From Capsicum annuum (taxonomy: Eukaryota > Streptophyta > Magnoliopsida > Solanales > Solanaceae): a DNA stretch of 64,000 nucleotides. Under the pieces are notes generated by a model, which was given only the letters and a program-made list of their open reading frames with translations, did not search any database and was not told the DNA's origin. Shown here in pieces: positions 45,101-55,476 of the stretch. A program made the translations under genes and the position numbers. Location of the stretch: assembly GCF_002878395.1 (NCBI RefSeq), contig NC_061111.1, positions 24,236,723-24,300,722 of the forward strand. The letters run 5' to 3'. Positions within the stretch are counted from its first letter, which is position 1. The number at the start of each line of letters is the position of its first letter.

Positions 45101-47148
45101 ACCAAATGATCACAAATAAGTGCACTTATTTATTTACGTATCATCACCCATTCCAAAATCAACAATATAGACCAGCTATTAGCAAGTTGTCAACTGCTGA
45201 TTGTTCACAGCTTAGGCTCTTTCCAGAAGTTCATTTATTATGTGTTATGTGTTAGAAACCACAGAACTTGAACCTCTTTCCAATTAATTTAAGGAAAGTA
45301 TTAAAGGCGAGTGAAGCTCTTCCAAGATGTGCAGTATGCATGGTCTGCTGTCACATGATCTGTTAGTCTTGGTCAAAATGCAACTTTCAACACCATAGTC
45401 CCTAAATACATAACACCGCCTATGTGAGTTTGTTCACATTGCCGGTCCCAAACCTAGGTAACGGAGGAGGGTTGCGGTAGGCTGGAACCAATATAAACTA
45501 GCTAATTCATGATGAATTCTCACAATCATGGTCAATGAAAATTCATATGCCCGAACCCGACTTGTTAGGTACTGAGCTAGATTTTATTGTTGCATAGTCC
45601 CTTAATGAACATGTTAAGGAGCAGAGCTATTCTTAGCTTCTGCAGTGAAAGGTTATAGGTTCAAGAAACAGTTTTCTTATTAATATGTCATGAGATCAGA
45701 CTGGCAGTGTCATCTAAGTTTCATCTTGGAAGTAGCTTTTGATTTATCTTTGTATGGAGGATAGTTTGTTCTATATAAGCATAATTTCTTGTAAATTCAT
45801 TATCACATTGCCTATAATTCATAAACTATGGATTAAAGAGAGTTAAGATAAGGTAGAAGAGCATATAGAGAATATCTTTATCAACAAAATTGTTTTTGAA
45901 ACTCACCCTTTTCCCTGTTCTTTCGAGCTGACCACTAACCTCCCCAGTTCCATAGAATGCGGTACCTGGTGGAAGCTTAATTGAATTGAAATAATCTTCA
46001 TCAATGACAGTCAAAACTTCTTAATTATTAACATGAAGGGGAGATGCAGTGAACTGCCAGGGCCTAAAAGTATTACCTCAATATTAACAATTTGTTGTCC
46101 CATGACACATTCAAAAGTAGGAATATATGATGGAACTTTGTGGATGGACATTATCGGTGTCTCCCTAACTTTTGGATCAACAAAGGAAAAACTCGGAAAT
46201 GCTGCATTTCTATCATCTGCAGAGCAATCAAAACGGAAGATTCCTTCCTCCAAAATAGGTTCGAAAATCATGTTCCCGGTTCTGGCATCTGACACTGCAG
46301 TTGTACCGTCTATTCCAGCCATCTTCGACAAAACAAAACATGCACCAGTAAACCTCTTATTAACGCTCCTCCCTCTGCATGTGAAGTAGTAGAATCATCA
46401 ATTGTCACAAAACATGTCTTTCATAGTTGATCGCGCAATTCTTGTTGCAGGAGAACTTTTTGTAAAAATTATTATTGTTTTGTCTGGGCTAGCTTGTGCG
46501 CACCTGGACTAATTCTATGAGGCTAGAACAAATGGGATATGGTGCTCAGGCCATTTCATTGACCACTAGGGCACACCCATGGGTGCTAGGAGAACATATT
46601 TATCAAGCAAAATTTCAATCCAGTCAACTCAAGAATTAAAATTTGTTCACTGGAATAAAGAAATTATCCATCCAATAATCAGACTCAACAACTAAATTGG
46701 AAACACTGGAACCAGTGAAATTCAAGAAAATTCCACCACTTTGATCAAATTAAAAAGGACTAAAGCACTCAACTTTCTAATAAACACATCCCAAAAATTT
46801 CCAATCAATCAAGAAAACATATTCAGCACTACTAACAAAGTGAAGTGAATTCAAGATTCAGAAGCTACACAAATTCTTTTTTAACTAACCCTCGTCGAAT
46901 TTTAAACAAATGGAACAAAAAAAAAAAAGATTAGAACTTTAGAGTAAAATTAACCTGATTAAATGATTAAGAGAAGTTATACTTGTAGAACTGAGCAAGC
47001 TAAGGCAATGTAAGAACTTTGGCTTCTTCTTCTTCAAAGACCCATTTGAAACCCTAATATTGGCAAAGGAAGGAGTAGTTGAGTGATCAAAAATGTGACA
47101 TTTTTGTGATACAATAATGCTACTATTTGGAAACTGTATTTTGTCCAT
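21150..47148 (-). CDS. HGL1: GH31 alpha-glucosidase, heteroglycan glucosidase 1-like, 23 exons
   Basis: Exons, minus strand in order: 47148-46955, 46374-46077, 45975-45907, 44892-44755, 44642-44525, 36591-36509, 36060-35965, 34903-34735, 34641-34499, 34426-34340, 34178-33993, 30940-30773, 29680-29560, 29187-29118, 28086-27999, 27905-27785, 26920-26727, 26621-26513, 25487-25332, 24625-24523, 23359-23186, 22771-22626, 21343-21150. Phases join without a break to 3225 nt (1074 aa). From the second in-frame ATG at 46322 it is 992 aa, very close to the length I recall for Arabidopsis HGL1. GH31 hydrolases release glucose from alpha-glucans; for this subgroup the physiological substrate is thought to be cytosolic or plastid-linked heteroglycan, not proven here. 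The catalytic nucleophile is in GIWNDMNEP (D428, long numbering) and the probable acid/base in WTGDN (D509). FYGTGEV, WMDIDY and [10 protein letters not shown] are also present. The intron after exon 7 has a GC donor; all others are GT-AG. Introns 5, 7, 11 and 16 carry transposons. Confidence 0.92.
21772..21823. repeat. 26-bp perfect tandem duplication in the last HGL1 intron
   Basis: ATTGGTATTTGTTATTAAGT plus TCTTCAG-type ending, twice head to tail, in the intron before the last exon. Confidence 0.9.
22317..22358. repeat. 21-bp tandem duplication in the last HGL1 intron
   Basis: GGCCTGGTGAGTTCACTAGT repeated with one intervening base, in the same intron as the repeat at 21772. Confidence 0.85.
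27482..27758. mobile_element. Stowaway MITE in HGL1 intron 16
   Basis: 277 bp between TA dinucleotides (27480-27481 and 27759-27760). Termini are CTCCCTACATTTCAATTTG and the inverse of CAAATTAAAATGGAAGGAG. A 25-bp internal tandem duplication (AACGAACTAAAAAGGAAAGT units near 27684 and 27713) lies by the right end. Confidence 0.8.
28091..28338. repeat. ~124-bp tandem duplication abutting an HGL1 3' splice site
   Basis: Two copies (about 28091-28213 and 28216-28338) share AAGTACAACRTGAGTYAGTA, GACAGATTAAACCATCCACA, CTGATCATAAATATGAAA and AACAAAGTAAATATGGATCA. The proximal copy ends right at the acceptor of the exon at 28086-27999, so the duplicated unit includes intron polypyrimidine/branch-point territory but not the AG or the exon. 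Confidence 0.85.
31399..33110 (-). pseudogene. 5'-truncated, internally deleted RTE-type LINE in HGL1 intron 11
   Basis: Minus-strand pieces in order: 33119-32787 (upstream linker, [13 protein letters not shown]), 32812-32399 (RT fingers: [33 protein letters not shown]), and 32383-31709 (palm with [11 protein letters not shown] and catalytic FADDVVLI). A frameshift and a stop separate the blocks. The endonuclease domain is absent (5' truncation). After KLKGKFYR the frame jumps to [12 protein letters not shown], so most of the C-terminal domain is deleted. The 3' UTR follows to a (GTT)n tail at 31413-31399. The last ~130 bp resembles the 3' end of TS-type SINEs. Confidence 0.85.
35114..35188 (-). 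mobile_element. Extremely 5'-truncated SINE/RTE tail with TSD
   Basis: 75 bp containing (CAA)n and CCCACAAGTGGGAATTGGGAAGG, the same tail seen at 31399-31470. It is flanked by GATATGGACACTAT (35100-35113) and GATAAGGACACTAT (35189-35202), a 14-bp duplication with one mismatch. Lies in HGL1 intron 7. Confidence 0.7.
35496..35677 (-). mobile_element. Au-type tRNA-derived SINE, nearly full length
   Basis: On the minus strand it runs from GGGGAGCCTTGCTGGTAAAG through a box-B-like GTTCAAGCTGTGG to CCGGGCTGCCC. This matches the Au SINE family as I know it (head AGCCTTGGCGYAACTGGTAAAG, end GCACCGGGCTGCCC). It is flanked by a perfect 17-bp target duplication, GTTACCTGCTTTATGCA (35479-35495 and 35678-35694). 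The box A region carries a short deletion, so the copy is probably not transcriptionally competent. Confidence 0.85.
36261..36302 (-). other. G-quadruplex-forming tract in HGL1 intron 6
   Basis: The plus strand is CCCC-TACT-CCCC-A-CCCC-ACACA-CCCCC-A-CCC-AAACAA-CCCC, so the transcribed RNA carries seven G-runs of 3-5 with short loops. Confidence 0.6.
36670..39057 (+). repeat. 5' LTR of the Gypsy element (2388 bp)
   Basis: Begins TGTAAGACCCCGCAAAATTC and ends GGGGCGTTACA. It contains three 34-bp GC-rich units (36946-37047) and a long CAGT/TTCAGT-rich tract (about 37800-38560). Small open frames within it match the 3' LTR and are not genes. Confidence 0.95.
39062..39074 (+). other. Primer-binding site of the Gypsy element
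   Basis: TAGTATCAGAGCC, four bases after the 5' LTR, is complementary (one mismatch) to the 3' end of plant initiator tRNA-Met. Confidence 0.85.
39282..40890 (+). pseudogene. gag-protease of the Gypsy element, frameshifted
   Basis: gag starts at 39282 ([10 protein letters not shown]...) and carries the retrotransposon gag core ([49 protein letters not shown]). A frameshift at about 39870-39915 moves to the frame of 39916-40890. That frame holds a zinc-knuckle remnant [14 protein letters not shown], in which Tyr replaces the ligand His, and an aspartic protease with [11 protein letters not shown] and DVILGMNWL. At about 40820-40830 the protease end is joined straight to an integrase segment (SSIQMAPFE). 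Confidence 0.85.
40831..41480 (+). pseudogene. Integrase C-terminus and chromodomain-like tail of the Gypsy element
   Basis: Pieces in three frames: [17 protein letters not shown], then a stop (TGA 40887-40889) and [10 protein letters not shown]. An 11-bp tandem duplication (GGCTTAAGACA, about 40980-40991) shifts the frame. Then come [11 protein letters not shown], the [10 protein letters not shown] motif and the chromodomain-like [16 protein letters not shown] ... [13 protein letters not shown]. These are standard for the 3' end of Tekay-like pol. Non-functional. Confidence 0.85.
41682..41693 (+). other. Polypurine tract of the Gypsy element
   Basis: AAGAGGGGAGAA immediately before the 3' LTR, the plus-strand primer of reverse transcription. 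Confidence 0.85.
41695..44101 (+). repeat. 3' LTR of the Gypsy element (2407 bp)
   Basis: Begins TGTAAGGCCCCGCAAAATTC and ends ACACGAGGCGTTACA. It is closely similar to the 5' LTR by eye, with scattered substitutions, an extra GC-rich unit at 41978-42006, and an absence of ~20 bp near 43915 relative to the other LTR. Confidence 0.95.
46465..46590. mobile_element. Possible SINE fragment in HGL1 intron 1
   Basis: GTCTGGGCTAGCTTGTGCGCACCTGGACTAATTC resembles a tail I associate with dispersed Solanaceae repeats (split here: GTCTGGGCTAGCTTGTGC and GCACCTGGACTAATTC). No clear ends or target duplication. Confidence 0.3.
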
Positions 47149-47230
47149 TTATGGTTCTTGAAATGAACCTCAAAAAATTAAGGACAAAACAGAAGTTGCA
47201 AAATAAAATGAGTTTAATAATATAATATAA
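47149..47230 (-). promoter_or_regulatory. Remaining single-copy 5' flank of HGL1
   Basis: Only 82 bp separate the first HGL1 ATG from the virus-derived block. The stretch contains no obvious TATA box on the minus strand and ends in TAATA repeats (47216-47231). Whatever drives HGL1 therefore lies within the viral block, beyond it, or further downstream. Confidence 0.5.
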
Positions 47231-48395
47231 TCATAGAGTATTAGAAAGCAAGTCTTTTTTATTAGGTATTGGGTATCTAATGCATTATAAAATTTTATTC
47301 AGGGGTTTATAATTAATAACTAGTCTAGGCATATCACGTTCTTTTTCAGCAGTATTATTAACATAGAAAGTCGTACAAGACTAAGGGGATTTTATAAGAC
47401 CTTTTTGTAAGAGACTATCAATTCTTTTTTATAAAATTCTACTAATTCTGTATTCATTTGGCAGGGTCGAGATTTTGTGGGAATTTTGTCTTCACTGAAA
47501 CCATTTCATAAGGAATCCCAGAAGGCATTAGGGTGATCCCCACAGATATCAATAGTCAATTGATCAGAAATTATTTTTATTTTTTCTTGTACTTTTACAG
47601 ACTTCATTGTCTCATGAATGTTTATATTCATTATTTCTAATTGTAAGAAATTTACCTGTCGTTGCTTCATATTAATTAGAGCATTTATATCTCTTGTTAC
47701 AGGATCAGTAACAAAAGGGTAAGAAATTTCTTTATTTTTATATGTAGCCTTAACCGTTCGCATCTATATGAGTATAGGGATAAATAGTATTTATAAAAGG
47801 TGTTCCTAAAATAATAAGAGGATATAACTGATTTTTTATTAAAAAAAAAAGAAATGCAGAATGCAAACCTTATTTCAACATATATGAGTATTAGGCAATT
47901 TATAGTTAATATCAAGTTTATGACCAGATGCAGACTTAATTATGTGGGTAGTTTTTTCAAAATATCTGGTTGGAATTAAACCTTCTTAAATGCAGCTGAC
48001 ATCAGCACCACTATCAATCATAGCTATATTAGTGATGGAAAAATCTTTATTAATTAAAATAATGTAATTTATATATCATTTATGAACAATAACAATTTGC
48101 ATCATACCCAAGAAATAATCATGCTTTAAATCTATTTTCTGGACAATATTATCCATTTTTTTAGAATTTTCAAAATCCTTTTCTTTCCCTTTAGAATTAG
48201 ATGAAGTAGTATTTTCAGAAATGTTAGAAATATCTTCTTCAATTTTCAAAATTTTATGATCTGAGACCATTGATTTTGCTTTAAAGAGATAATTTTCTTT
48301 TTTAACTTTTCAACTTCTGTTTTCAAATCATCAAAAGTTGTATCTCTTCCCGAAATTTGACTAATAGCAAGTCTTCTATTGACTTCTGGAATAGA
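47231..48395 (-). pseudogene. Inverted pararetrovirus fragment (protease to RT start)
   Basis: Reverse-complement match to about 51122-52315 of the plus-strand copy. Corresponding small frames lie at 48270-48076 and 47763-47506. It differs from the plus copy by substitutions and small indels, so the two are diverged copies rather than a recent duplication. About 48395-48440 instead resembles a piece of the downstream ORF near 55004-55040, showing further rearrangement at the junction. Confidence 0.85.
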
Positions 48396-48445
48396 TATTT
48401 GTTTCGTACTTCGGCTAGATATTTTTCAATCATGTTTTTAATAAT

Positions 48446-49561
48446 TTGTTCTGTACTTCAGAGCATGTGACAAATAAAGAGTTAACCCATGTAACTCAAA
48501 ATACTGACGGGAGAATTTGTCTACAATTTAATGATAATTCTACTATTTACAATCGAAATTCCTTTTCTATTCCTAGGATGTTACCTGCTATGCACCATAT
48601 TTCCCTAGTTGAACCAGTTTATGGTCCGGCTAGAAATCATGCTGCACCTTTGCATATTATAAATTCTGCAGAATCGCATGTTACATTTAGAAGTGTAGAA
48701 AAAATTAAAATAAATTCTAAAACTAATATAGTGCAAGATTTTGATAATGAAAATCCTACTCCATCTGAAATGAAATTTGATATTAACTCTATTTAAGTTA
48801 TGATGACACAACTAATTGATTTTAGTTCCGGTTCACTGGCAAGAAATTATATTAAAAAAGAATTCTTCTTTGCAAAATGGAAACCTTTTAGAACTTGGTT
48901 TTTTGAAGTATATTGTTCTGATGAATTAAAAAACATCTCTGAAGAATTTTATGAAATGTGTGCATTGCATAATCAAATTGTTTACTTTGTGCCATGGTTT
49001 ATGTCTGCATATTTGCCTTTGTATGTCAAGGTTATTGAAAGATCTTACCAAGATTCAAATGGTACTATAACACAAGCTATTTACCCTCTCAATCATCTTT
49101 TATATTGCCTGATAATACAGGTCTAACTTTCTCTGTCTTTCAATAATTTATTGATAATGAAGTTGAAAAAATCACTAATTCTGAAATTAATAGTATAATC
49201 GCTCAAAATAATTATGTGAGTCTTTATGTAAAGGTTCTGGGAGAACACATTTCCTCTCTTGAAAAAAAAACTTGATGTCATGACTGATATGATTAAAATG
49301 CTAAGTGATAGTCAAAAGTCTTCTAATATTGTTTCTACATCAGAAAGTACGACAGAAGACTTGACAGCTAAGCCTCATATTCAAAGACCACCTAACATTG
49401 AAGGATTTAGAAGACCCTCTGATTTAGAACAACTTGAAAAATTACTCGAAAAGAAATTTTTTGGTTTAAATATTAAATCCATTGATTTGTCTAATAATTT
49501 TGCTGATACTATTGAATTCTTAACCAATAATTTTTTGATGATGACAAAAACCCTTCGGTAG
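48446..49561 (+). pseudogene. Pararetrovirus ORF upstream of the coat protein
   Basis: One reading frame (48446-48796, 48800-49126, 49259-49561) interrupted by a stop at 48794-48796 and by a frameshift near 49090-49130. It contains no motif I can name with certainty; by position it is the end of the movement-protein/N-terminal coat polyprotein region. The last piece has a short coiled-coil-like, Lys/Leu-rich segment. Confidence 0.55.
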
Positions 49562-49799
49562 GAGTAGAAATCCACTCAGAGTTGAATAAACTCAGAGGTT
49601 TCGTAAGAAAATAGTCGGGAAAGAAATATGTTGATATTCCTTGAATGCAAAGTGCTTATTACCTATGACCGACTCCTCAAGATGTCATGATCGAAGAAAG
49701 ATATTGGTCCCTCACAAACACTATTGGTCCCTCACAAACACTTCGTATAGTGGAGAACATATTTATGAATGAAATTTAGATGGATTATCTGAAAGACAA

Positions 49800-50963
49800 T
49801 TGTCTATTTTGATTCATCGTATGTTAATGTATTCTACTATTGCAAAAGTCTCTAGCCCTAAAGACGATGCAGGTGCACGTGTCTGCACAGATACTACTAT
49901 ATTTAAAATGATTGTTGCAGGTTTTACTGGCCAACATCGGGGCTGGTGGAACAATTTCCTTTCTAATAATGAAAAAAATAAGATTTATGAAGCCAGAAAT
50001 CTCTTGCCTGGGATTGATAACGTAGGTCGAGATCTTCCAGCAAATAGGGAAGACGCTGTTTATACCCTTATGCTCACCATTATTCAACACTTTGGAGGTA
50101 GATTTACTAACCAACATGAAAACACTCGTACCCTCTTAAATAGCCTGAGGTGTAGACATTTGGACGAATTTAGATGGTATAAAGATACTTTTCTTTCTAG
50201 GGTCATGGATCTGCCCGAGTCTAGGTTTGAACATTGGAAGGCTATATTTGTAGATGGTCTTCCACCACTTTTTGTTGAAAGAGTTAGAAAAGTCATCAAA
50301 GGTTAATATGGTGCAATCCCTTAGACGAATTTCACTTATGGCCAACTTCTAGCATCTTATACTGAAGAAGATCTAAAACTCTGTAATGAATTAAAACTAT
50401 CTAGACAAATTAAGCTAGACAGAATTAGAGAAAAAAAACAATTAGGTAATTTTTGCAGACAATTTAGTATGAAAAATCCTCCTTCTACTAGAAAAAAAGG
50501 TCGTGGATACAATAATTCTGACAAACTCTATAGAAGAAAAAGATCTAGACGTAGATCCAAAGAAGAGCGTGAAGTTAGAAAATTCAATCAAAAGTCTTTC
50601 AGATTTTTGAAAAATAGATCTAAGAGAGACCTAGCAAAAATCAAGTGTTATAGGTGCAACCAATATGGTCATATAGCTCCTAATTGTAAACTTCAAAAAC
50701 TCAAGTCTTCAGCACTCTCTGATGAGATGCATGACCAAGTCTATGGTTTATTATATACTTCTGGTTCTGAATCTGATTATGAATCTGAATCTGAAAATGA
50801 TTTTGATTTACCTAATTCTTTTGATAATAAAAATCATGAAAAACCTACGACTAATGCTTGTACTGATTGTAATGCTGATAATTGTGATTGTGATGATGTG
50901 TTTTATAAACTTCAATCTCAATTTGAAGACTTAAGAGTTAAATGTTTGCACAATTACTGCTGA
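49800..50963 (+). pseudogene. Pararetrovirus coat protein with zinc knuckle
   Basis: A single frame broken by stops at 50304-50306 and 50322-50324. The first part is the capsid core; the second is a Lys/Arg-rich stretch followed by a CCHC zinc knuckle (CYRCNQYGHIAPNC, about 50646-50688) and an acidic Ser/Asp/Glu tail. This order is typical of caulimovirid coat proteins, where the knuckle binds the pregenomic RNA. Confidence 0.8.
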
Positions 50964-50969
50964 TAGTGC

Positions 50970-53349
50970 TTTAGAATTACTAAAAGAAGTAACTGATGAG
51001 AAGCTTCGTCAAAAAATTATTGATCTTGCTTCTACATCAACCGACAATTCTAGTAATTCTAAACCTACTAATAGTAAATATGTCAAGAAAAATACTGATT
51101 CTAATATTGATATCATGCCCTACTCTATTTCAGAAGTCAATAGAAGACTCGCTATTAGTCAAATTTTGGGAAGAGATACAACTTTTGATGATTTGAAAAC
51201 AGAAGTTGAAAAGTTAAAAAAAGAAATTATCTCTTTAAAGCAAAATCAAATGGTCTCAGATCATAGGATTTTGAAAATTGAAGAAGATATTTCTAACATT
51301 TCTGAAAATACTACTTCATCTAATTCTAAAAGGAAAGAAAAGGATTTTGAAAATTCTAAAAAAATGGATAATATTGTTCAGAAAATAGATTTAAAGCATG
51401 ATTATTTCTTGGGTATGCTGCAAATTGTTACTGCTCATAAATGGTATATAAATTGCACTATTTTAATTAATAAAGATTTTTCCATCACTAATATAGTTAT
51501 GATTGATAGTGGTGATGATGTCAGCTGCATTCAAGAAGGTTTAATTCCAACCAGATATTTTGAAAAAATTACCCACATAATTAAGTCTGCATCTAATCAT
51601 AAACTTGATATTAACTATAAATTGCCTAATACTCATATATATCGAAATAAGGTTTGCATTCCGTATTTCTTTTTTTTTTTGGGGGTAAAAAATCAGTTAT
51701 ATCCTCCTATTATTTTAGGAACACCTTTTATAAATGTTATTTATCCCTATACTCATATAGATGCGAACGGTTTTAAGGCTACATATAAAAGTAAAGAAAT
51801 TTCTTACCCTTTTGTTACTGATCCTGTAACAAGAGATATAAATGCTCTAATTAATATGAAGCAACGATAGGTAAATTTCTTACCATTAGAAATAATGAGT
51901 ATAAATATTCATGAGACAATGAAATCGATAAAAGTCCAAGAAAAAATAAAAATAATTTCTGATCAATTGACTATTGATATTTGTGCTGATCACCCTAATG
52001 CCTTCTGGGATAGCAAGAAACATATTGTTTCTCTTCCTTATGAAGATGGTTTCAGTGAAGACAAAATTCCCACAAAATCTCGACCCTACCAAATGTACTA
52101 ATTCTGTAAAAAAGAGATTGATAGTCTCTTGCAAAAAGGTCTTATAAAATCCTCAAAATCCCCTTGGTCTTGTAGTGCTTTCTATGTTAATAATGTTGTT
52201 GAAAAGGAACGTGGTACGCCTAGACTAGTCATTAATTATAAACCCCTGAATAAAGTTTTAAAATGAATTAGGTACCCAATACCTAATAAAAAGGACTTGC
52301 TTTCTAGACTCTATGATGCCAACATATTTTCTAAATTTGACCTTAAATCTGGTTATTGACAAATTCAAATTGATAAAGATCATACTTATAGAACTGCTTT
52401 TAATGTCCCTTTTGGACAATATGAATGGAATGCGATGCCATTTGGTTTAAAAAATGCTCCTTCTGAATTTCAAAAAATTATGAATGACATCTTTAATCCT
52501 TATATGGATTTTATAATAGTCTATATTGATGATATTCTTGTGTTCTCAAAAACCCTTGAATCACATTTTAAACACCTAAATATGTTCAAACAAATTATTT
52601 TACAAAATGATTTGGTTATTTCTAAGCCAAAAATGAGTTTGTTTCAGATGAATATCCGATTTTTAGGACATAATATTTCGAAAGGCACTATTCAGTCCAT
52701 ACAAAGAACTTTGGACTTTGCTGAAAAATTTCCTGATATTATTACTGATAAAATTCAGTTGTAGAGATTTCTTGAAAGTCTTAACTATATTTCTCCTTTT
52801 TATAAAAATTTGTCTAGGGATTTTGCCCCGTTATATGATAGGCTAAAGAAGGATTATAAAAAACCTTGGACTCAAGTCCACACTGATCTCGTTAAATTAA
52901 TTAAAAAACGAGTTCAAACTCTTCCTTGCTTAACTTTAGCCAACCCTGATTGGTTAAAAATCATTGAGACCGATGCATCTAATATTGATTATGGTGAAAT
53001 ACTTAAACAAGTAAATCCCTATGATAATACTGAACGTCTTATTAGATTTCATTCAGGAAAATGGTCTAAAAGTCAAAAAAAGTACGCCACTGTGGCCCAT
53101 GAAATGTTAACTATTGTTAAGTGTGTTCTAAAATTTCAAGATGATTTATATAACCAAAAATTTATTGTTAGAACTGATGCACAATCTGTTAAGTATATGT
53201 TTGATAAGGACTTTAAACATGATGCTTCAAAATTAATTTTTGCAAGATGGCAAGCTCAATTAGTCCCTTTTGATTTTGACATTCAATATAAAAGGGGTAG
53301 TGAACATTCTTTACCTGATTTTTTATCTCGAGAATTTTTAACTAAATGA
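50970..53349 (+). pseudogene. Pararetrovirus protease-RT-RNase H (pol), multiple stops
   Basis: One frame from about 51115 to 53349, interrupted at 51868, 52099, 52264, 52357 and 52762. Aspartic protease motif DSGD lies near 51505; RT palm YIDD near 52526 with PFGLKNAP before it; the RNase H region has TDAS near 52970 and a TVAHEM segment near 53090. Upstream (51180-51380) is a coiled-coil-like Lys/Glu/Ser linker. No integrase follows, as expected for Caulimoviridae. Confidence 0.88.
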
Positions 53350-53574
53350 ATTCTACAAATACTTTCTTTCTGAAAAAATAATAATTACTATAATAAAGTG
53401 CATACCTTTAAATGAAGATATTCATTTTCTTATTCTAGAAAAACTTGTTAATGACATAATTGAAGAAGAATTAATCTCTAACGAATTTCATGTTAATCAC
53501 ATCTATTGGTTTGATATTAACTTAAATGATTAATCTTTACACCACTCCCTGTTTTACAGGATCAAAAGGAAACA

Positions 53575-53751
53575 ATGAAGTTCTTCATTCATTTCTTCTC
53601 TCACAGATTTCTAATTAATTTTATAAAGGGAACTCCTATGAATGCTGACATACACATGCTTATTCTGAGAAAAGTCATCACTAATCTTATTACAAAGGAT
53701 ACACTTTATGAAGATTTATCTGAATATATGGCTTGGTATGCTGATCAATAA
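53575..53751 (+). pseudogene. Small ORF between pol and the downstream pararetrovirus ORF
   Basis: A 58-codon frame starting at ATG 53575 and ending TAA 53751, preceded by another short frame ending about 53532. No domain recognised; may be a remnant of a small viral ORF. Confidence 0.35.
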
Positions 53752-53768
53752 TTACTTTATACAGCATT

Positions 53769-55199
53769 ATGGGTACCGGACCCCCATGGATGATGGCCAG
53801 AGGGAGAGGAAATAGCGGCAGAAGCCAAAATCAAAACACTAGAGTAAGGGGATCCTCATCTTCATCTTATGTTTCAAGCTCTTCTAATTTTCCCGTATTA
53901 CAAAGAGGAAATATGAGTTTGATAAATTCAAAAATACAGCATATTGCTGGACCATCTTCTTCATAAAAAACTCAAAATATAAGCCCTTCAATTTGTCTGG
54001 CCGATATTCCAGAAGATCATCCTTTATATGAACAAATACAATCCTATATGTCTGCTAAAAAGGCTGATTCATTTGTGACAATCGCTTCAGAAAATACTGG
54101 CGATAGGCCCAATTATGAGAAGCTTGAAAAAAAGGAGCTAATACTCATTATTGAAAATTCTCAAATATGCAATCAGGAAGATCCGTGGAGATTACTTCAA
54201 AAACATTTATTAACTCATCTCTATTTTGCAGGAGAATCATTTAAAACAAGATCCTATTATGAAAATATTTTAGCTGCCACTGGTAGCGCAGAAATAGAAC
54301 ATCATCAATTGGCTGAAGTTACAACTGAATATGTGCATGGTTATTCTAAAATGGTGATTAAAAAACTCCTTTCTATTGAAGATTGGGGCACAACCTCCAT
54401 GACTGAAAGATATTTAACCGTGAAAGATTCTCAAGTCTCTTTTACCTACTGGGATTATATTAAAGCCTTTACCCAAACACTTTATTACAATAAGTCTAGA
54501 CACAAACATACTTGGTTTCTTAAAATTTGTGCAAAAATCTTTGAAAATCAAATTCCCAATTGGTTTCTCTAATGGTGGTCATATCATGGCCCCACAGTTA
54601 AAATTCTGCCACCAGAATATCTTCATCTCTACCAAGAATGGAAGAAGCATTCACCATTTTTAATCGAATTATATATTTCTGAACATGTCTGCAAATTAAA
54701 CACCCTTGATCAAATCTATTTTTTTTATAGAATTTTCAATTCCATGGATTCACAAGTGGGATGTCGAATTCAGATTCACAAAAGAACAGATTCCTGAAAT
54801 ATATAGGGTTTTTATTGTAACTTCTGGGATAAATTGATTCGTATCGACCCAGTTACAAAACCCCCTTATGGAAAAGAACTGCGCAAAAGCATTATTCGAA
54901 AAAATGTCGAAAATGCTCATGCTCCCAGAAAGAAAATTGTTGATGACAAAGGCTTAAATTATATTTCTCAAAGAATTTCTGTCCACGAAGGAGATAAGCT
55001 AGAAATGATTGAAAAATATCTAGCCGAAGTATGGAACAAATTATCAAAGACAGTGGAACAAAGTTCAGATACATCCATGAAAAGCATCACAAGCAAAGAA
55101 GAAGAAAATACTGAAGATGCTTTTGATTCACAACCACTACCTTTAACACATATCCTCCCCAATGAAGAATTGGAACAAACTGAAGTCCTTCTTTATTAG
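53769..55199 (+). pseudogene. Downstream pararetrovirus ORF (transactivator/inclusion-body position)
   Basis: Pieces at 53769-53966, 54048-54572 and 54834-55199 share a frame, broken by stops at 53964 and 54570 and by indels near 54740-54830. By position, 3' of RNase H and just before the promoter, it corresponds to the translational transactivator/inclusion-body gene of caulimoviruses. I see no residue motif that proves it. Confidence 0.6.
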
Positions 55200-55320
55200 C
55201 TAAAAAAAAAGGAAAAGACAAAGTATGACAGACAGCAGGCCCCATTGCAATCATTATTAAAAAACTTCTACTATGCTTGTTTTATTTAGAAAAGTAAAAA
55301 TACTGTGCACAGGACCCCAC

Positions 55321-55476
55321 TATATACTGTGCTAGATTTCTTTTTCTTTTCTTTAAATAGACGCCTCATTCTTGTTAGAGAGGTAGAAGTTTTCATTTTC
55401 TTTTATTCAGTTTTCTCTCTAGCTCTCCCTTCTCTCTACTTCCTACCCCTTGTAATATATTCTGAAGATAAATAAA
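55321..55476 (+). promoter_or_regulatory. Pararetrovirus promoter and poly(A) region
   Basis: TATATA (55321-55326) and TTTAAATAG (55352-55360) precede a CT-rich leader start. AATAAA sits at 55471-55476, within ~90 bp of the expected transcript start. A poly(A) signal shortly downstream of the start is how caulimoviruses make terminally redundant RNA. Orientation is plus, i.e. away from HGL1. Confidence 0.5.
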
